DNA of 64,000 bases from contig JBBJMP010000001.1 of the NCBI GenBank assembly GCA_037718865.1, positions 248,001 through 312,000 of the forward strand, in the 5' to 3' direction. The position numbers and the translations under genes are program-made. Positions 28,390-36,953 of the stretch are shown here, piece by piece. This stretch comes from JADCRZ01 sp037718865. GTDB lineage: Bacteria; Bacteroidota; Bacteroidia; Chitinophagales; Chitinophagaceae. The first letter of the stretch is position 1, and every line of letters starts with the position of its first letter. Below the pieces are notes generated by a model. It was not told the origin of the DNA. It ran no database searches and worked only from the letters and a program-made list of their open reading frames with translations.

Positions 28390-29844
28390 TCAGTTCGATA
28401 GTTTTTGGGTTAACAACGCTGTTGCCATTTTTGGATCTGCCTTACCTTGGGAAACTTTCCTTACTTCTCCCATAAATAAGCCGATCAAACCCTTTTTTCC
28501 CCTTTTATACTCCTGCACTTTATCCGGTAATTTAGCAAGAACTTCATCTACCCAGGCTTCTATGGCATCAGCATTGGAATCCTGTAAGAGATTCAATTCA
28601 GTGGCTATTTGCAGTGGCTCCTTTGAAGGATCGTTGATCAATACAGGAAACAGGCGGGATGATGCAACAGAAAAGCTGATTTTTCCTTCGTTCACCAGCA
28701 CGATCAATTTTGCCAGGGCAGCCGGACTCACCCGGAAGTTTTTCTGGCTGATAGCCTGGTCGTTCAGGTAAGAACGAACGGGCCCCAGTAACCAGTTGGC
28801 TGCGGCTTTGGCGTGGCTGGTATGGGTGATCAACTCCTCGAAATAGTCTATCGTTTCCTTGTCATCCCCAATCACCCTTGCATCGTATTCGGATAAGTAA
28901 AATTCGGTTATGTACTTGGCTATCAACTCTTCAGGAAGTGGCGGCAAGGCTTTTTTTATCGTACGGACCATTTCTTCCGTGACCACAAATGGCGGCAGGT
29001 CGGGATCGGGAAAATAGCGATAGTCATTTGCTTCCTCCTTGGTACGCAAGGCAAATGTTGAATCACTCGAGGCATCATAGCTACGCGTCTGCTGAACAAT
29101 CGTTTCACCCATTTCCGCTAACGCGATCATTCGTCTGACTTCATATTCAATTGCCTTTTTAACATTCCGGATCGAATTGAGATTTTTCACTTCTACTTTT
29201 GTTCCCAACTTTTTTTCTCCTTTTAAACGGATTGAAATATTGGCGTCACAGCGCATGCTGCCTTCTTCCATATTACCATCGCAGATCTGGAGATAACGAA
29301 CCAGCTTACGTAATTCCGTTACGTATGCATAGGCTTCCTCGCCACTAAAAAGGTCCGGTTCGCTTACAATTTCTATCAAAGGAACCCCGGCACGGTTATA
29401 ATCAATACAGGTAAACCGACCATCAAGATCATGCAGGCTCTTGCCTGCATCTTCTTCCAGGTGTATCCTGTTCAGCTTTACCGTTCTTTGCTTGTTTGCC
29501 GTGCGGATAGATACTACACCATTCTTACAGATCGGCGTTGTGTGTTGCGTTATCTGGTAACCCTTGGGCAGATCCGGGTAGAAATAATTTTTCCGGGCAA
29601 AATAGTTTACTTTTTCGATCTCACAGTTGCAGGCGATTCCCATCATAATGGCAAAATCAACCGCCTGTTTATTCAGTTTCGGTAGCGTTCCCGGGTAACC
29701 TAGCGTTATCGGACTGATATGTGTATTCGGATTTGCACCGAAAGCAGCACTATCCCCTGAAAATAGCTTACTTCTCGTCAATAATTGGGCATGCACTTCG
29801 AGCCCGATCACTGCTTCATATTTATTAAAATCTGTTTCTGCCAT
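28390..29844 (-). CDS. gatB: Asp/Glu-tRNA amidotransferase subunit B
   Basis: A 484-residue GatB of standard length. Motifs are YEAVIGLEVHAQL at the N-terminus, PITLGYPGTLPKLNK near 46, the tRNA-kinase-like core with VPLIEIVSEPD near 155 and EEGSMRCDANIS near 193, DYRYFPDPDLPP near 272, and the C-terminal YqeY-like domain (about 335-484). With GatA and GatC, not in the window, it converts Glu-tRNA-Gln or Asp-tRNA-Asn to the amidated form. It starts an apparent two-gene unit with the TlpA-like gene. Confidence 0.95.
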   Translation of the reverse strand: MAETDFNKYEAVIGLEVHAQLLTRSKLFSGDSAAFGANPNTHISPITLGYPGTLPKLNKQAVDFAIMMGIACNCEIEKVNYFARKNYFYPDLPKGYQITQHTTPICKNGVVSIRTANKQRTVKLNRIHLEEDAGKSLHDLDGRFTCIDYNRAGVPLIEIVSEPDLFSGEEAYAYVTELRKLVRYLQICDGNMEEGSMRCDANISIRLKGEKKLGTKVEVKNLNSIRNVKKAIEYEVRRMIALAEMGETIVQQTRSYDASSDSTFALRTKEEANDYRYFPDPDLPPFVVTEEMVRTIKKALPPLPEELIAKYITEFYLSEYDARVIGDDKETIDYFEELITHTSHAKAAANWLLGPVRSYLNDQAISQKNFRVSPAALAKLIVLVNEGKISFSVASSRLFPVLINDPSKEPLQIATELNLLQDSNADAIEAWVDEVLAKLPDKVQEYKRGKKGLIGLFMGEVRKVSQGKADPKMATALLTQKLSN

Positions 29845-29888
29845 AATGAATTGTCCCTGGCGGCTGTAATGTACGGCTACGCCAACAG

Positions 29889-29896
29889 CAAAAATA
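29889..29896 (-). promoter_or_regulatory. Candidate -7 box for gatB
   Basis: On the minus strand this reads TATTTTTG, matching TAnnTTTG, 45 nt before the gatB ATG. No TTG is seen 20 nt further upstream, so the call is tentative. Confidence 0.35.
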
Positions 29897-29963
29897 GTTT
29901 TTTCAACATAATTTTAAGTACGAAAGCAAAACCTTGCCTGACCAGCCCTCGAATACCAGGCAC

Positions 29964-29993
29964 AAAAAAACCGCAATCTTACGACTGCGGTTT
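29964..29993 (-). terminator. Terminator of the PDZ gene
   Basis: AAACCGCA/TGCGGTTT forms an 8-bp stem with a 10-nt loop; on the minus strand it is followed by a run of T. It lies 20 bp after the stop of the PDZ gene. Confidence 0.8.
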
Positions 29994-30012
29994 ATCAAAT
30001 GCCTTAGAAAAT

Positions 30013-30990
30013 TTACAGCGTGGCTGTTTTTAATTTTTTAGGGACTTTTATTTCAACCTCCTGGGATTTACCATTACGTTGTAGTTTGACTTTTACGCTG
30101 CTTTTTTCCCTGGCTTCCTTTGCTCCTCTAACCAGCTCGCTCGCATTGTTTACGGCCTGGCCGTCGAATTCCATTATGATATCTCCTTCTTTAATGCCTG
30201 CTTTTCCCGCATTGGATCCGTCGTCCACATCAAGCACTTTCACTCCTTTGCCGTCATCGGTGTCCTGTGCTCTGATACCAAGCCTTGGGTTACCGGCGTT
30301 AAGGTTCATGTTGAAACCATCGCGGCCAGGGGTGGCGAGGTTAAAATCAAAATCCTTGTTAAACTCAAAAAGTTCCTGACCATAAGCTCCGGTTCTTTTG
30401 CCGAGAGTAACTGAGGTTTTTTGTTCTTTCTTGTCTCTTTTGTAAGTTAACGTCACTTTTTCATCCGGTTTATAACTATCGACAGCCTTGATCAGGTCTT
30501 CAGGCGCTTTAATGTCGGCGTCGTTTAACCTGGTGATGACGTCACCTTCTTTTAAGCCGGCCTTTTCTGCGGCACTACCCTTTGATACACTGCTAATTTT
30601 AGCGCCGTTGTCATCTTTCTGCGTTACTACGCCAAGCATTGCCTTGTTTGACATGTCTTTCAGCGCAAGGCCGAAGTCATTACCATCAACATTCCAGTTG
30701 CCACCACGGAATGGCGAACGGGAATTCGAATAAGCCCTGACCGCATCCACAGATCTTCTTTTACGGACAACCACATTCTCATCATCATATTCAGACAGCG
30801 GTTTACCGTTTACTTTTACTTCATCGTCATTAATCTCAACGGTCACTTTGGTGTTCTTATCGCCTTTCCTTTTAATGATGATCTCGTCATTGTCATTCCA
30901 TCTTTCTGTTTTTTCCTGGGAAAGTGCATTGGCGCTTAGTATGCCAACACAACCCATCAAGCAAATTGCTTTTAAAAAGTATGTCCTCAT
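30013..30990 (-). CDS. Exported protein with two PDZ domains
   Basis: A 325-residue protein with a signal peptide (AICLMGCVGILSANALSQ, about 8-25), a charged N-terminal region rich in D, E and K, and two PDZ domains: about 115-200 (MLGVVTQKD..., AAEKAGLKEGDVITRLND) and about 240-320 (RLGIRAQDTDDG, NAGKAGIKEGDIIMEFDG). No trypsin-like or tail-specific protease domain is present, unlike DegP or CtpA, so it is probably a periplasmic peptide-binding scaffold or a regulator of another protease. It has its own promoter with an overlapping palindrome and its own terminator, so it forms a one-gene unit. Confidence 0.85.
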   Translation of the reverse strand: MRTYFLKAICLMGCVGILSANALSQEKTERWNDNDEIIIKRKGDKNTKVTVEINDDEVKVNGKPLSEYDDENVVVRKRRSVDAVRAYSNSRSPFRGGNWNVDGNDFGLALKDMSNKAMLGVVTQKDDNGAKISSVSKGSAAEKAGLKEGDVITRLNDADIKAPEDLIKAVDSYKPDEKVTLTYKRDKKEQKTSVTLGKRTGAYGQELFEFNKDFDFNLATPGRDGFNMNLNAGNPRLGIRAQDTDDGKGVKVLDVDDGSNAGKAGIKEGDIIMEFDGQAVNNASELVRGAKEAREKSSVKVKLQRNGKSQEVEIKVPKKLKTATL

Positions 30991-31014
30991 AAAATTATTT
31001 TTAAAGATGAATGA

Positions 31015-31046
31015 TGAACTACGTCAATTTTCGTAGTTCAAATATA
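31015..31046 (-). promoter_or_regulatory. Promoter with overlapping 9-bp palindrome for the PDZ gene
   Basis: On the minus strand TATATTTG (31046-31039) is an exact TAnnTTTG box. Overlapping it by two bases is the perfect inverted repeat TGAACTACG (31015-31023) / CGTAGTTCA (31032-31040), spaced by 8 nt. The palindrome covers the expected transcription start, where a dimeric repressor could bind or where the 5' end would fold. Confidence 0.55.
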
Positions 31047-31083
31047 CATTCTTTTTTGAATTACGAAAAATTTCGGAATTGTT

Positions 31084-31128
31084 AAAAAAAAAGCCGCAGA
31101 TTCGCAGTTAAACCTGCGAATCTGCGGC
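31084..31128 (-). terminator. Terminator of alaS built from ATCTGCGG-type words
   Basis: A perfect 15-bp stem, GCCGCAGATTCGCAG and its complement, with a 6-nt loop, is followed on the minus strand by nine T. The right arm CTGCGAATCTGCGGC recurs exactly at 53567-53581. Confidence 0.9.
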
Positions 31129-31143
31129 AACCAACTCTGAAAG

Positions 31144-33840
31144 CTACAAAAGGCTTTTGACTGTTTCAATGACGGCAGGCAGCTGGCTGGCGTCTTGTCC
31201 TCCTGCGGTAGCCAAGGTTTTTTGGCCACCTCCTCCGCCTTTGATCAGCGGAGCAATATGTTCCTTGATAATGCCGGGCGCTTCCAGATTTTTTGCAGAC
31301 ACGATGTCTTCGTCAATACCCAGCACAACGTTGGCCTTGCCTTCAATATTTGCTACCAGGATAATGACTGCATTCTTTAATTCCGATTTAAGGTGAATAC
31401 ACAATTTCTTTAGTGCATCAGCAGTGCTCACTTCAACGATCTCGCCGATAAACTGTGTTCCGTTAACCGGCTGAATCTTATTAATCAACTCATTGCGTAA
31501 GGTATTCAGTTGCCTGGTTTCTTGTTTCTCTATTTTTTTCTGTTGTACCGCGATTTCAGTCAGCAGAAGTTCCAGCGCTTTAAGGGGATCTTTGGGGTGT
31601 TTCAATCGTTCCTTTATAGTTTGCAGCTGACGCAGATGTTCGTTAATGTAATCTTCTGCTGCTTTACCGCTGACAGCTTCTATCCTGCGAACTCCGGCCG
31701 CAACGGCGGTTTCCTGCCTGATCCTGAACGTGCCCAGTGTGCCTGTCGACCCTACATGAGTTCCGCCACATAGTTCTAACGAATAAGCCGGGTCAATGAT
31801 TACTACCCTTACCGTATAGCCGTATTTTTCACCAAACAGGGCCATCGCCCCTTGTGTTAGCGCTTCGTCTTTGGGCATTTGTTTGATGACAACCGGGATA
31901 TTGTCTCTGATCTTTTGGTTGACCAATGCTTCTATCCGAACTATTTCTTCAGGTGCCAGTTTGGAAAAATGGGAGAAGTCAAAGCGTAAATGATCCTGGT
32001 TCACCAGGGAGCCTTTTTGCGCCACGTGTTTACCCACTACCTGCCTTAGCGCCGCATGCAGTAAATGGGTAGCGGAATGATGTATTTCTGTTGCCTTCCT
32101 TTTTGCGGCATCTACGCAGGCCGATACTTCACCGGAAAGATCATCTGGAAGCGTATCTGCGTAGTGAATGATCAGGTCATTTTCCTTCTTTGTATCGCTG
32201 ATGATAATTTCGCCGGTATCAAGGAGTAATCTACCGGTGTCGCCTACCTGCCCTCCGCTTTCAGGGTAGAACGGCGTAGTACTTAATACGAGCTGAAATC
32301 CCGATTTGCCCTTTGCATTTATTTTCCGATACCTGGTGATCCGGGTTTTAATTTCCAGGCTGTCATACCCGACAAATTCATTGGTTGGATCCTCGCTTAA
32401 CAGGATCCAGTCTTCGGTGTCGGTTGCTGCGGCTGCACGCGAACGGCCTTTTTGTTGTTGCAAGGCCTTTTCATAGCCTTCCATATCTACCGTCCATCCT
32501 TTCTCCGATGCAAGTAATTGGGTGAGATCTATAGGGAAGCCAAAAGTATCATAGAGTTCAAAGGCGAATTCACCAGATACAATTTTTTTCCTTCTTGAGG
32601 ATTCATATTTAAATTGTAGACTGCTATTTTTCTGAGCAATTTCTTCTCCGCCATCATATGTAAAACCAAGTCCCTGCGTCGCATATACACCAAACCGGTA
32701 AAGCCCTGCATCGATGGTTTTCAAAAAAGCATTTTCTTCTTCTTTGATCACCCTGCTGATAAAATCAATCTGCGCGAATAATTCAGGGAATACATGCTTA
32801 AATTGCTCCCCCAATAACGGAAGTAACTGATGAAGCAGGGGTAACTTATAATCCAGGTAAGAAAAATAGTACCTTGCCGCCCGCCGTAGAATTCGCCTGA
32901 TCACATAACCCGCACCGGTATTCGAAGGAAGCTGGCCATCGGCAATGGTAAAGGCAATCGCACGAATATGATCGGCAATGACACGGAAAGCAACATCCTT
33001 CTTCCCAATTCGTCCGGTGTATTTTTTCCCGGTGATACGTTCGGTAGCGGAAATAATGCCTCCAAAAACATCCGTGTCGTAATTACTTTGTTTTTGCTGC
33101 AGCACACGAACCAGCCGCTCGAGCCCCATCCCGGTATCCACGTGTTTATCAGGCAGCGGTTCAAGGCTGCCATCTTTGAGGCGGTTAAACTGGATAAAAA
33201 CATTGTTCCATATTTCGATTACCTGGGGATCGTCTTTATTTACCAGCTCGCTTCCCTGCTGTTGATGCCGTGATTCATCCCTTCTCATATCTACATGTAT
33301 CTCGGTACACGGGCCGCAGGGGCCAGTATCACCCATCTCCCAGAAATTATCCTTTTTATTTCCCAATACGATGCGGTCTTCTCCGATCCATTTTTTCCAC
33401 TCTGCCATAGCTTCTTCGTCCTTCGGCAAATTTTCATTTTCATCTCCTTGAAAAACGGTCACGTATAAGCGATCCTTTGGGATCCTGTATACCTCGGTCA
33501 GCAACTGCCAGCTCCAGGCTATGGCTTCCTGCTTAAAATAATCACCGAAACTCCAGTTGCCCAGCATCTCGAACATGGTATGGTGATAGGTATCAACGCC
33601 AACTTCCTCCAGGTCATTATGTTTACCACTCACCCGCAGGCATTTCTGCGTATCGGCCACTCTCTGCGAGGGTGACTTTTTATTTCCCAGGAAATAATCT
33701 TTAAACTGGTTCATGCCTGCGTTGGTAAACATAAGTGTAGGATCATTTTTTACCACGATGGATGAAGAGGGAACAATGTCATGGCCCTTTTCGCTGAAAA
33801 ATGTCAAAAATGCTTCACGTATCTCAGCACTTGTCATCAT
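31144..33840 (-). CDS. alaS: Alanyl-tRNA synthetase
   Basis: An 898-residue class II synthetase. The catalytic domain (about 1-450) opens with SAEIREAFLTFFSEKGH and includes MFEMLGNWSFGDYFKQEA. The editing domain has HSATH near 588 and CGGTH near 689, which bind the zinc used to clear Ser/Gly-tRNA-Ala. The C-terminal DHHA1-type domain has KGGGGGQKTLATAGGQD near 865. It charges tRNA-Ala. The start is either the ATG at 33840 or the next ATG at 33837, which would give the usual MTSAEIR. It is a one-gene unit with a strong terminator. Confidence 0.95.
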   Translation of the reverse strand: MMTSAEIREAFLTFFSEKGHDIVPSSSIVVKNDPTLMFTNAGMNQFKDYFLGNKKSPSQRVADTQKCLRVSGKHNDLEEVGVDTYHHTMFEMLGNWSFGDYFKQEAIAWSWQLLTEVYRIPKDRLYVTVFQGDENENLPKDEEAMAEWKKWIGEDRIVLGNKKDNFWEMGDTGPCGPCTEIHVDMRRDESRHQQQGSELVNKDDPQVIEIWNNVFIQFNRLKDGSLEPLPDKHVDTGMGLERLVRVLQQKQSNYDTDVFGGIISATERITGKKYTGRIGKKDVAFRVIADHIRAIAFTIADGQLPSNTGAGYVIRRILRRAARYYFSYLDYKLPLLHQLLPLLGEQFKHVFPELFAQIDFISRVIKEEENAFLKTIDAGLYRFGVYATQGLGFTYDGGEEIAQKNSSLQFKYESSRRKKIVSGEFAFELYDTFGFPIDLTQLLASEKGWTVDMEGYEKALQQQKGRSRAAAATDTEDWILLSEDPTNEFVGYDSLEIKTRITRYRKINAKGKSGFQLVLSTTPFYPESGGQVGDTGRLLLDTGEIIISDTKKENDLIIHYADTLPDDLSGEVSACVDAAKRKATEIHHSATHLLHAALRQVVGKHVAQKGSLVNQDHLRFDFSHFSKLAPEEIVRIEALVNQKIRDNIPVVIKQMPKDEALTQGAMALFGEKYGYTVRVVIIDPAYSLELCGGTHVGSTGTLGTFRIRQETAVAAGVRRIEAVSGKAAEDYINEHLRQLQTIKERLKHPKDPLKALELLLTEIAVQQKKIEKQETRQLNTLRNELINKIQPVNGTQFIGEIVEVSTADALKKLCIHLKSELKNAVIILVANIEGKANVVLGIDEDIVSAKNLEAPGIIKEHIAPLIKGGGGGQKTLATAGGQDASQLPAVIETVKSLL

Positions 33841-33973
33841 AACACAACTTATTGGTTAACGCTCTTTATATTGATTTACTTCGTCAAATGCATTTAAATA
33901 ACACGCTCACGATGAACCATTGCCCAATGCTCATTTTGGCGTAGGTTTGTAAACAGGGGTTGATAAAGTGGTG

Positions 33974-33981
33974 CAAATGTA
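33974..33981 (-). promoter_or_regulatory. Candidate -7 box for alaS
   Basis: On the minus strand this reads TACATTTG, the same box as at gyrB, 134 nt before the alaS start. No clear TTG lies at -33. The leader it implies would be unusually long. Confidence 0.4.
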
Positions 33982-34024
33982 CGCATTAGTAATCAGTTGG
34001 AACTGCTTGCTGGCTTACTGCTTT

Positions 34025-34112
34025 GTGCATGCTGTGTGGCTTTCTTTTGTGGATCTTTGTGGTTTTATTAACCACAAAGAGAACTATGTTTACACAAAGA
34101 AAACACAAAGGG
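34025..34112. repeat. CTTTGTGG-word hairpin element
   Basis: CTTTGTGGTT (34055-34064) and AACCACAAAG (34070-34079) form a perfect 10-bp stem around TTATT. More copies of CTTTGTG or TTTTGTGG lie to the left and of CACAAAG (34093, 34104) to the right. The same arrangement recurs at 59525-59590. It lies upstream of the M23 gene on the plus strand. Confidence 0.8.
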
Positions 34113-34133
34113 AACTTTTAGTCACGATTGGTT

Positions 34134-35105
34134 ATGAAAAAAATAAAATATTTTTATAATACCAATACACTTCGATATGAAAAGTTGGAAACGCCATTAC
34201 GTGTAAAACTTTTACGGGTACTTGGCTTTATGGCCACATCGATGGTCACCGCCCTGATTATTGTTTCCATAGCTTTCCGTTACCTGGATTCTCCCAAAGA
34301 AAAACTGTTACGGCAGCAATATGAATTTATACATGAAAATTATGGGGTATTAAACGGTAACCTTAGAAAACTACAACACCAGATGTCGGAACTGGAAAAA
34401 AGGGATAACGAAGTTTACCGGGCTATTTTTGAAGCCAATCCGATACCGGACAGCGCCCGGGCAAGGGCCATGCAAAAACAAAAGGAGATTTTGCTGATTC
34501 AGGGAATGGATGAGGATGATCTGACCGTTTCGGTAGCATCCACCATTAATCATCTTTCAAAACGACTGGCATTCCAGGACAGGTCTTTTAACGAGATAGA
34601 AGATTTTATTAAAAACAAAGAGGTTTTGCTGGCCAGTACTCCGGCTATTCAGCCAGTCAGCAACAAAAACCTGAATCGTATTGCTTCTGGTTTTGGATAT
34701 CGCATCGATCCCGTTTACAAAACGGTTAAGATGCATGCAGGGCTTGATTTTGCCGCACCCCAGGGAACACCGGTATATGCTACAGCCAATGGTATGGTAA
34801 CCACCTCAGGCAATACGGGCGATGGATATGGCAACCATGTGGTCATCAACCATGGCTATGGCTACTCTACGTTATATGGTCACATGTTCAGGATCAAAGC
34901 GCGCCGCGGCCAGCGGATTAAGCGGGCGGAAATTATTGGCTACGTAGGCAACACCGGAAAGTCAACAGGGCCCCATCTTCATTATGAAGTGCACAAAAAT
35001 GATCGTCCTTTGGACCCTGTGTATTTTTTTTATAACGACCTCACACCGGAACAGTTTGACAGGCTACTAAAGTCGGCAGCAGCAAGCAATCAAAGCCTGG
35101 ACTAA
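34134..35105 (+). CDS. M23 family peptidoglycan endopeptidase, membrane-anchored
   Basis: From the ATG at 34134 (a TTG two codons earlier is less likely) the protein has 323 residues. It has one membrane helix (about 33-50), a coiled-coil stretch (about 60-150) and a LytM domain: ASGFGYRIDP near 187, MHAGLDFAAPQGTPVYA near 201 with the first zinc ligands, YGNHVVINHGYGYSTLYGH near 235 and GPHLHYEV near 283. All zinc-binding residues (H, D, HxH) are present, so it is probably active in cleaving peptide cross-links during cell growth. Homologues often work with cell-division factors; none lies beside it. Confidence 0.9.
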   Translation: MKKIKYFYNTNTLRYEKLETPLRVKLLRVLGFMATSMVTALIIVSIAFRYLDSPKEKLLRQQYEFIHENYGVLNGNLRKLQHQMSELEKRDNEVYRAIFEANPIPDSARARAMQKQKEILLIQGMDEDDLTVSVASTINHLSKRLAFQDRSFNEIEDFIKNKEVLLASTPAIQPVSNKNLNRIASGFGYRIDPVYKTVKMHAGLDFAAPQGTPVYATANGMVTTSGNTGDGYGNHVVINHGYGYSTLYGHMFRIKARRGQRIKRAEIIGYVGNTGKSTGPHLHYEVHKNDRPLDPVYFFYNDLTPEQFDRLLKSAAASNQSLD

Positions 35106-35227
35106 AAAAATGTCTCGGCTGGTTACTTTAATGAGGCAGCAATTTTGAAGATAATTCAGGCCAGAAACACAAAACGGAAAACTCGAATCTCATTAGTATC
35201 TTTATACACCAAAATTTCCCATCACAT

Positions 35228-35776
35228 TTGAAGTCAGTCCAGCAAATAACATTTGATTTCACCAATGCACAGGAATCTGAAAACGAATCAGCGGTTAAGA
35301 AAGACCTTGACGTAAACGAAATCCGGCCAAAGAAGAGAGGCAGAAAACCAAAAGATCCTTCGACCATTATCAAAAAACTTCCTTCTAAACGGGGACGTAA
35401 ATCACTAAAAGAAGCTGAATCGGAGGCAGACCTGATCGAAATCCCTGAGGACGAAGTATTATTCCTGAAGCAGTATTATACAATGAGTGAAGTTGCCGGC
35501 ATGTTCAGGATCAACCATTCGTTACTGCGCTTCTGGGAGAATGAATTTGATATCCTTCAACCAAAAAAAAATAAAAAAGGCGACCGGTTCTTCAGGCCGG
35601 TTGACATAAAAAACCTTCACCTGATCTACCACCTCCTGCGTCAGCGCAAATATACCATGGAAGGAGCGAAGGAATATCTGAAAAATAACAGCACGCGTGC
35701 GGATAAGAAATTTGAAACCATACAGGTTTTACAAAAGATCCGGCATTTTCTGCTGGAGATCAAATCAACCCTCTAG
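35228..35776 (+). CDS. MerR family regulator with AT-hook-like N-terminal motifs
   Basis: A 182-residue protein from a TTG start at 35228; no other start lies before the DNA-binding domain. Residues about 85-165 form a MerR winged helix (YTMSEVAGMFRINHSLLRFWENEF, RQRKYTMEGAKEYL). There is no effector domain after it, only a short helix. The N-terminus (about 20-65) is basic and carries two copies of a K-RGRK motif (KKRGRKPKDP and SKRGRKSLKE) like AT-hooks that grip the minor groove. Its targets are unknown. It is convergent with mscS. Confidence 0.85.
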   Translation: MKSVQQITFDFTNAQESENESAVKKDLDVNEIRPKKRGRKPKDPSTIIKKLPSKRGRKSLKEAESEADLIEIPEDEVLFLKQYYTMSEVAGMFRINHSLLRFWENEFDILQPKKNKKGDRFFRPVDIKNLHLIYHLLRQRKYTMEGAKEYLKNNSTRADKKFETIQVLQKIRHFLLEIKSTL

Positions 35777-35794
35777 CGAGGCTACAAACCGGCA

Positions 35795-35808
35795 GCCCCA
35801 ACGGGGGC
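35795..35808. terminator. Short GC hairpin between merR and mscS
   Basis: GCCCC and GGGGC form a 5-bp stem with a 4-nt loop between two convergent genes. There is no U-tract, so it is only a weak terminator candidate. Confidence 0.35.
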
Positions 35809-35813
35809 ATGCC

Positions 35814-36944
35814 CTAGGTAACATTCGGGGCGTTGCTGATGATGACTTCTGATTCCCGGAGAGCAAGCCTGATGTTCATTTCTTCCATGAGCTGGATAAT
35901 ATGCAGGTTCACTTCCTGCCTCACGCTATTAAATATTTCCAGGGCAATATCTCCAGTAAAAAATTCAACATGCACCACAAAGCTGTTCTTACTGATGTCT
36001 GTCAGTGCTACGCTGTGGTTTTGGATGTGCTCCTGTCCACCGGCAATAAATTGATCGATGCGGGTAATAAATTGTTGAATGGATTTATAAGAGGCGTTTG
36101 AGCTCAATTCCAGCAGTAGAAACCCTCTCCGCTGGGTACGCAGGGTCCAGTTGTCTAAAATACTATCTACCATTTGTTTATTAGGAACAGTGACATAGGT
36201 TTTCTGATCCGTTCGGATGCGGGTACTGCGCAAGCCGATTCTTTCAACTGTACCAAGAACGTTTTGCACTTTTACCAGGTCTCCGGGTGAAAAAGGCTTA
36301 TCAAAAAAGATGATGAATGATGCAATTAAATTCTCCAGGCTTTCACGGGCGGATAAGGCGAGCGCGGCACCTACAATCCCGAAACCTGCGAGTAAAGCTG
36401 CTATATCTTTATGAAAAGCAAAACGGATCAATAAGAGCAACCCGATGAATATAAAAATCACTTTAAAAAAATCCTTAAAGAAAACAACCAGCTGATTATC
36501 CTGCATTCCGGGAGTGATATTGGCTTTCTGTTCCAGAATTATAGCAATGAAATCGATCAGCCGGAGGAGAAGCCAAATAAACGCGATGATCAGAACGGCA
36601 CTGGAGATTGAATCGACAATGTACCTAAACTGGATATGATGGATCTTAAAGGCCAGGGCAGACGGGAAATTTAATTTACCCAGAGCCAGGAAAATAGCAA
36701 GCAGCATCAGGAACACATGAATAGGTCCCCTCAGGAGGGTGACGAAAATTTCTTTTTCCAGGTTCCAGGAAGCTTTACGAAATATCCGGAAAAAAAAGCT
36801 CGCAATATACCTTGACAAATAGCGCTTAAACAATAATACCAATATAATGACCAGAATCAAAATCAGGTAATCCTGCACGGTATTATCAAAAAACACTCTT
36901 TGCAACAGGGATTGCATATGGGTATGCCATTGGGTAAGAAACAA
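35814..36944 (-). CDS. Small-conductance mechanosensitive channel (MscS family)
   Basis: A 376-residue inner-membrane protein with about four to five helices in the first 190 residues and the MscS pore helix and beta domain after it: LAGFGIVGAALALSARESLENLIASF near 190, DKPFSPGDLVKVQNVLGTVERIGLRSTRIRT near 220 and TVPNKQMVDSILDNWT near 258. It opens under membrane tension to release solutes during osmotic down-shock. It is the last gene of the ftsH-lutC-lpxH-propeller run, 9 bp after the propeller gene stop. Confidence 0.9.
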   Translation of the reverse strand: MFLTQWHTHMQSLLQRVFFDNTVQDYLILILVIILVLLFKRYLSRYIASFFFRIFRKASWNLEKEIFVTLLRGPIHVFLMLLAIFLALGKLNFPSALAFKIHHIQFRYIVDSISSAVLIIAFIWLLLRLIDFIAIILEQKANITPGMQDNQLVVFFKDFFKVIFIFIGLLLLIRFAFHKDIAALLAGFGIVGAALALSARESLENLIASFIIFFDKPFSPGDLVKVQNVLGTVERIGLRSTRIRTDQKTYVTVPNKQMVDSILDNWTLRTQRRGFLLLELSSNASYKSIQQFITRIDQFIAGGQEHIQNHSVALTDISKNSFVVHVEFFTGDIALEIFNSVRQEVNLHIIQLMEEMNIRLALRESEVIISNAPNVT

Positions 36945-36953
36945 AAATAGGGG

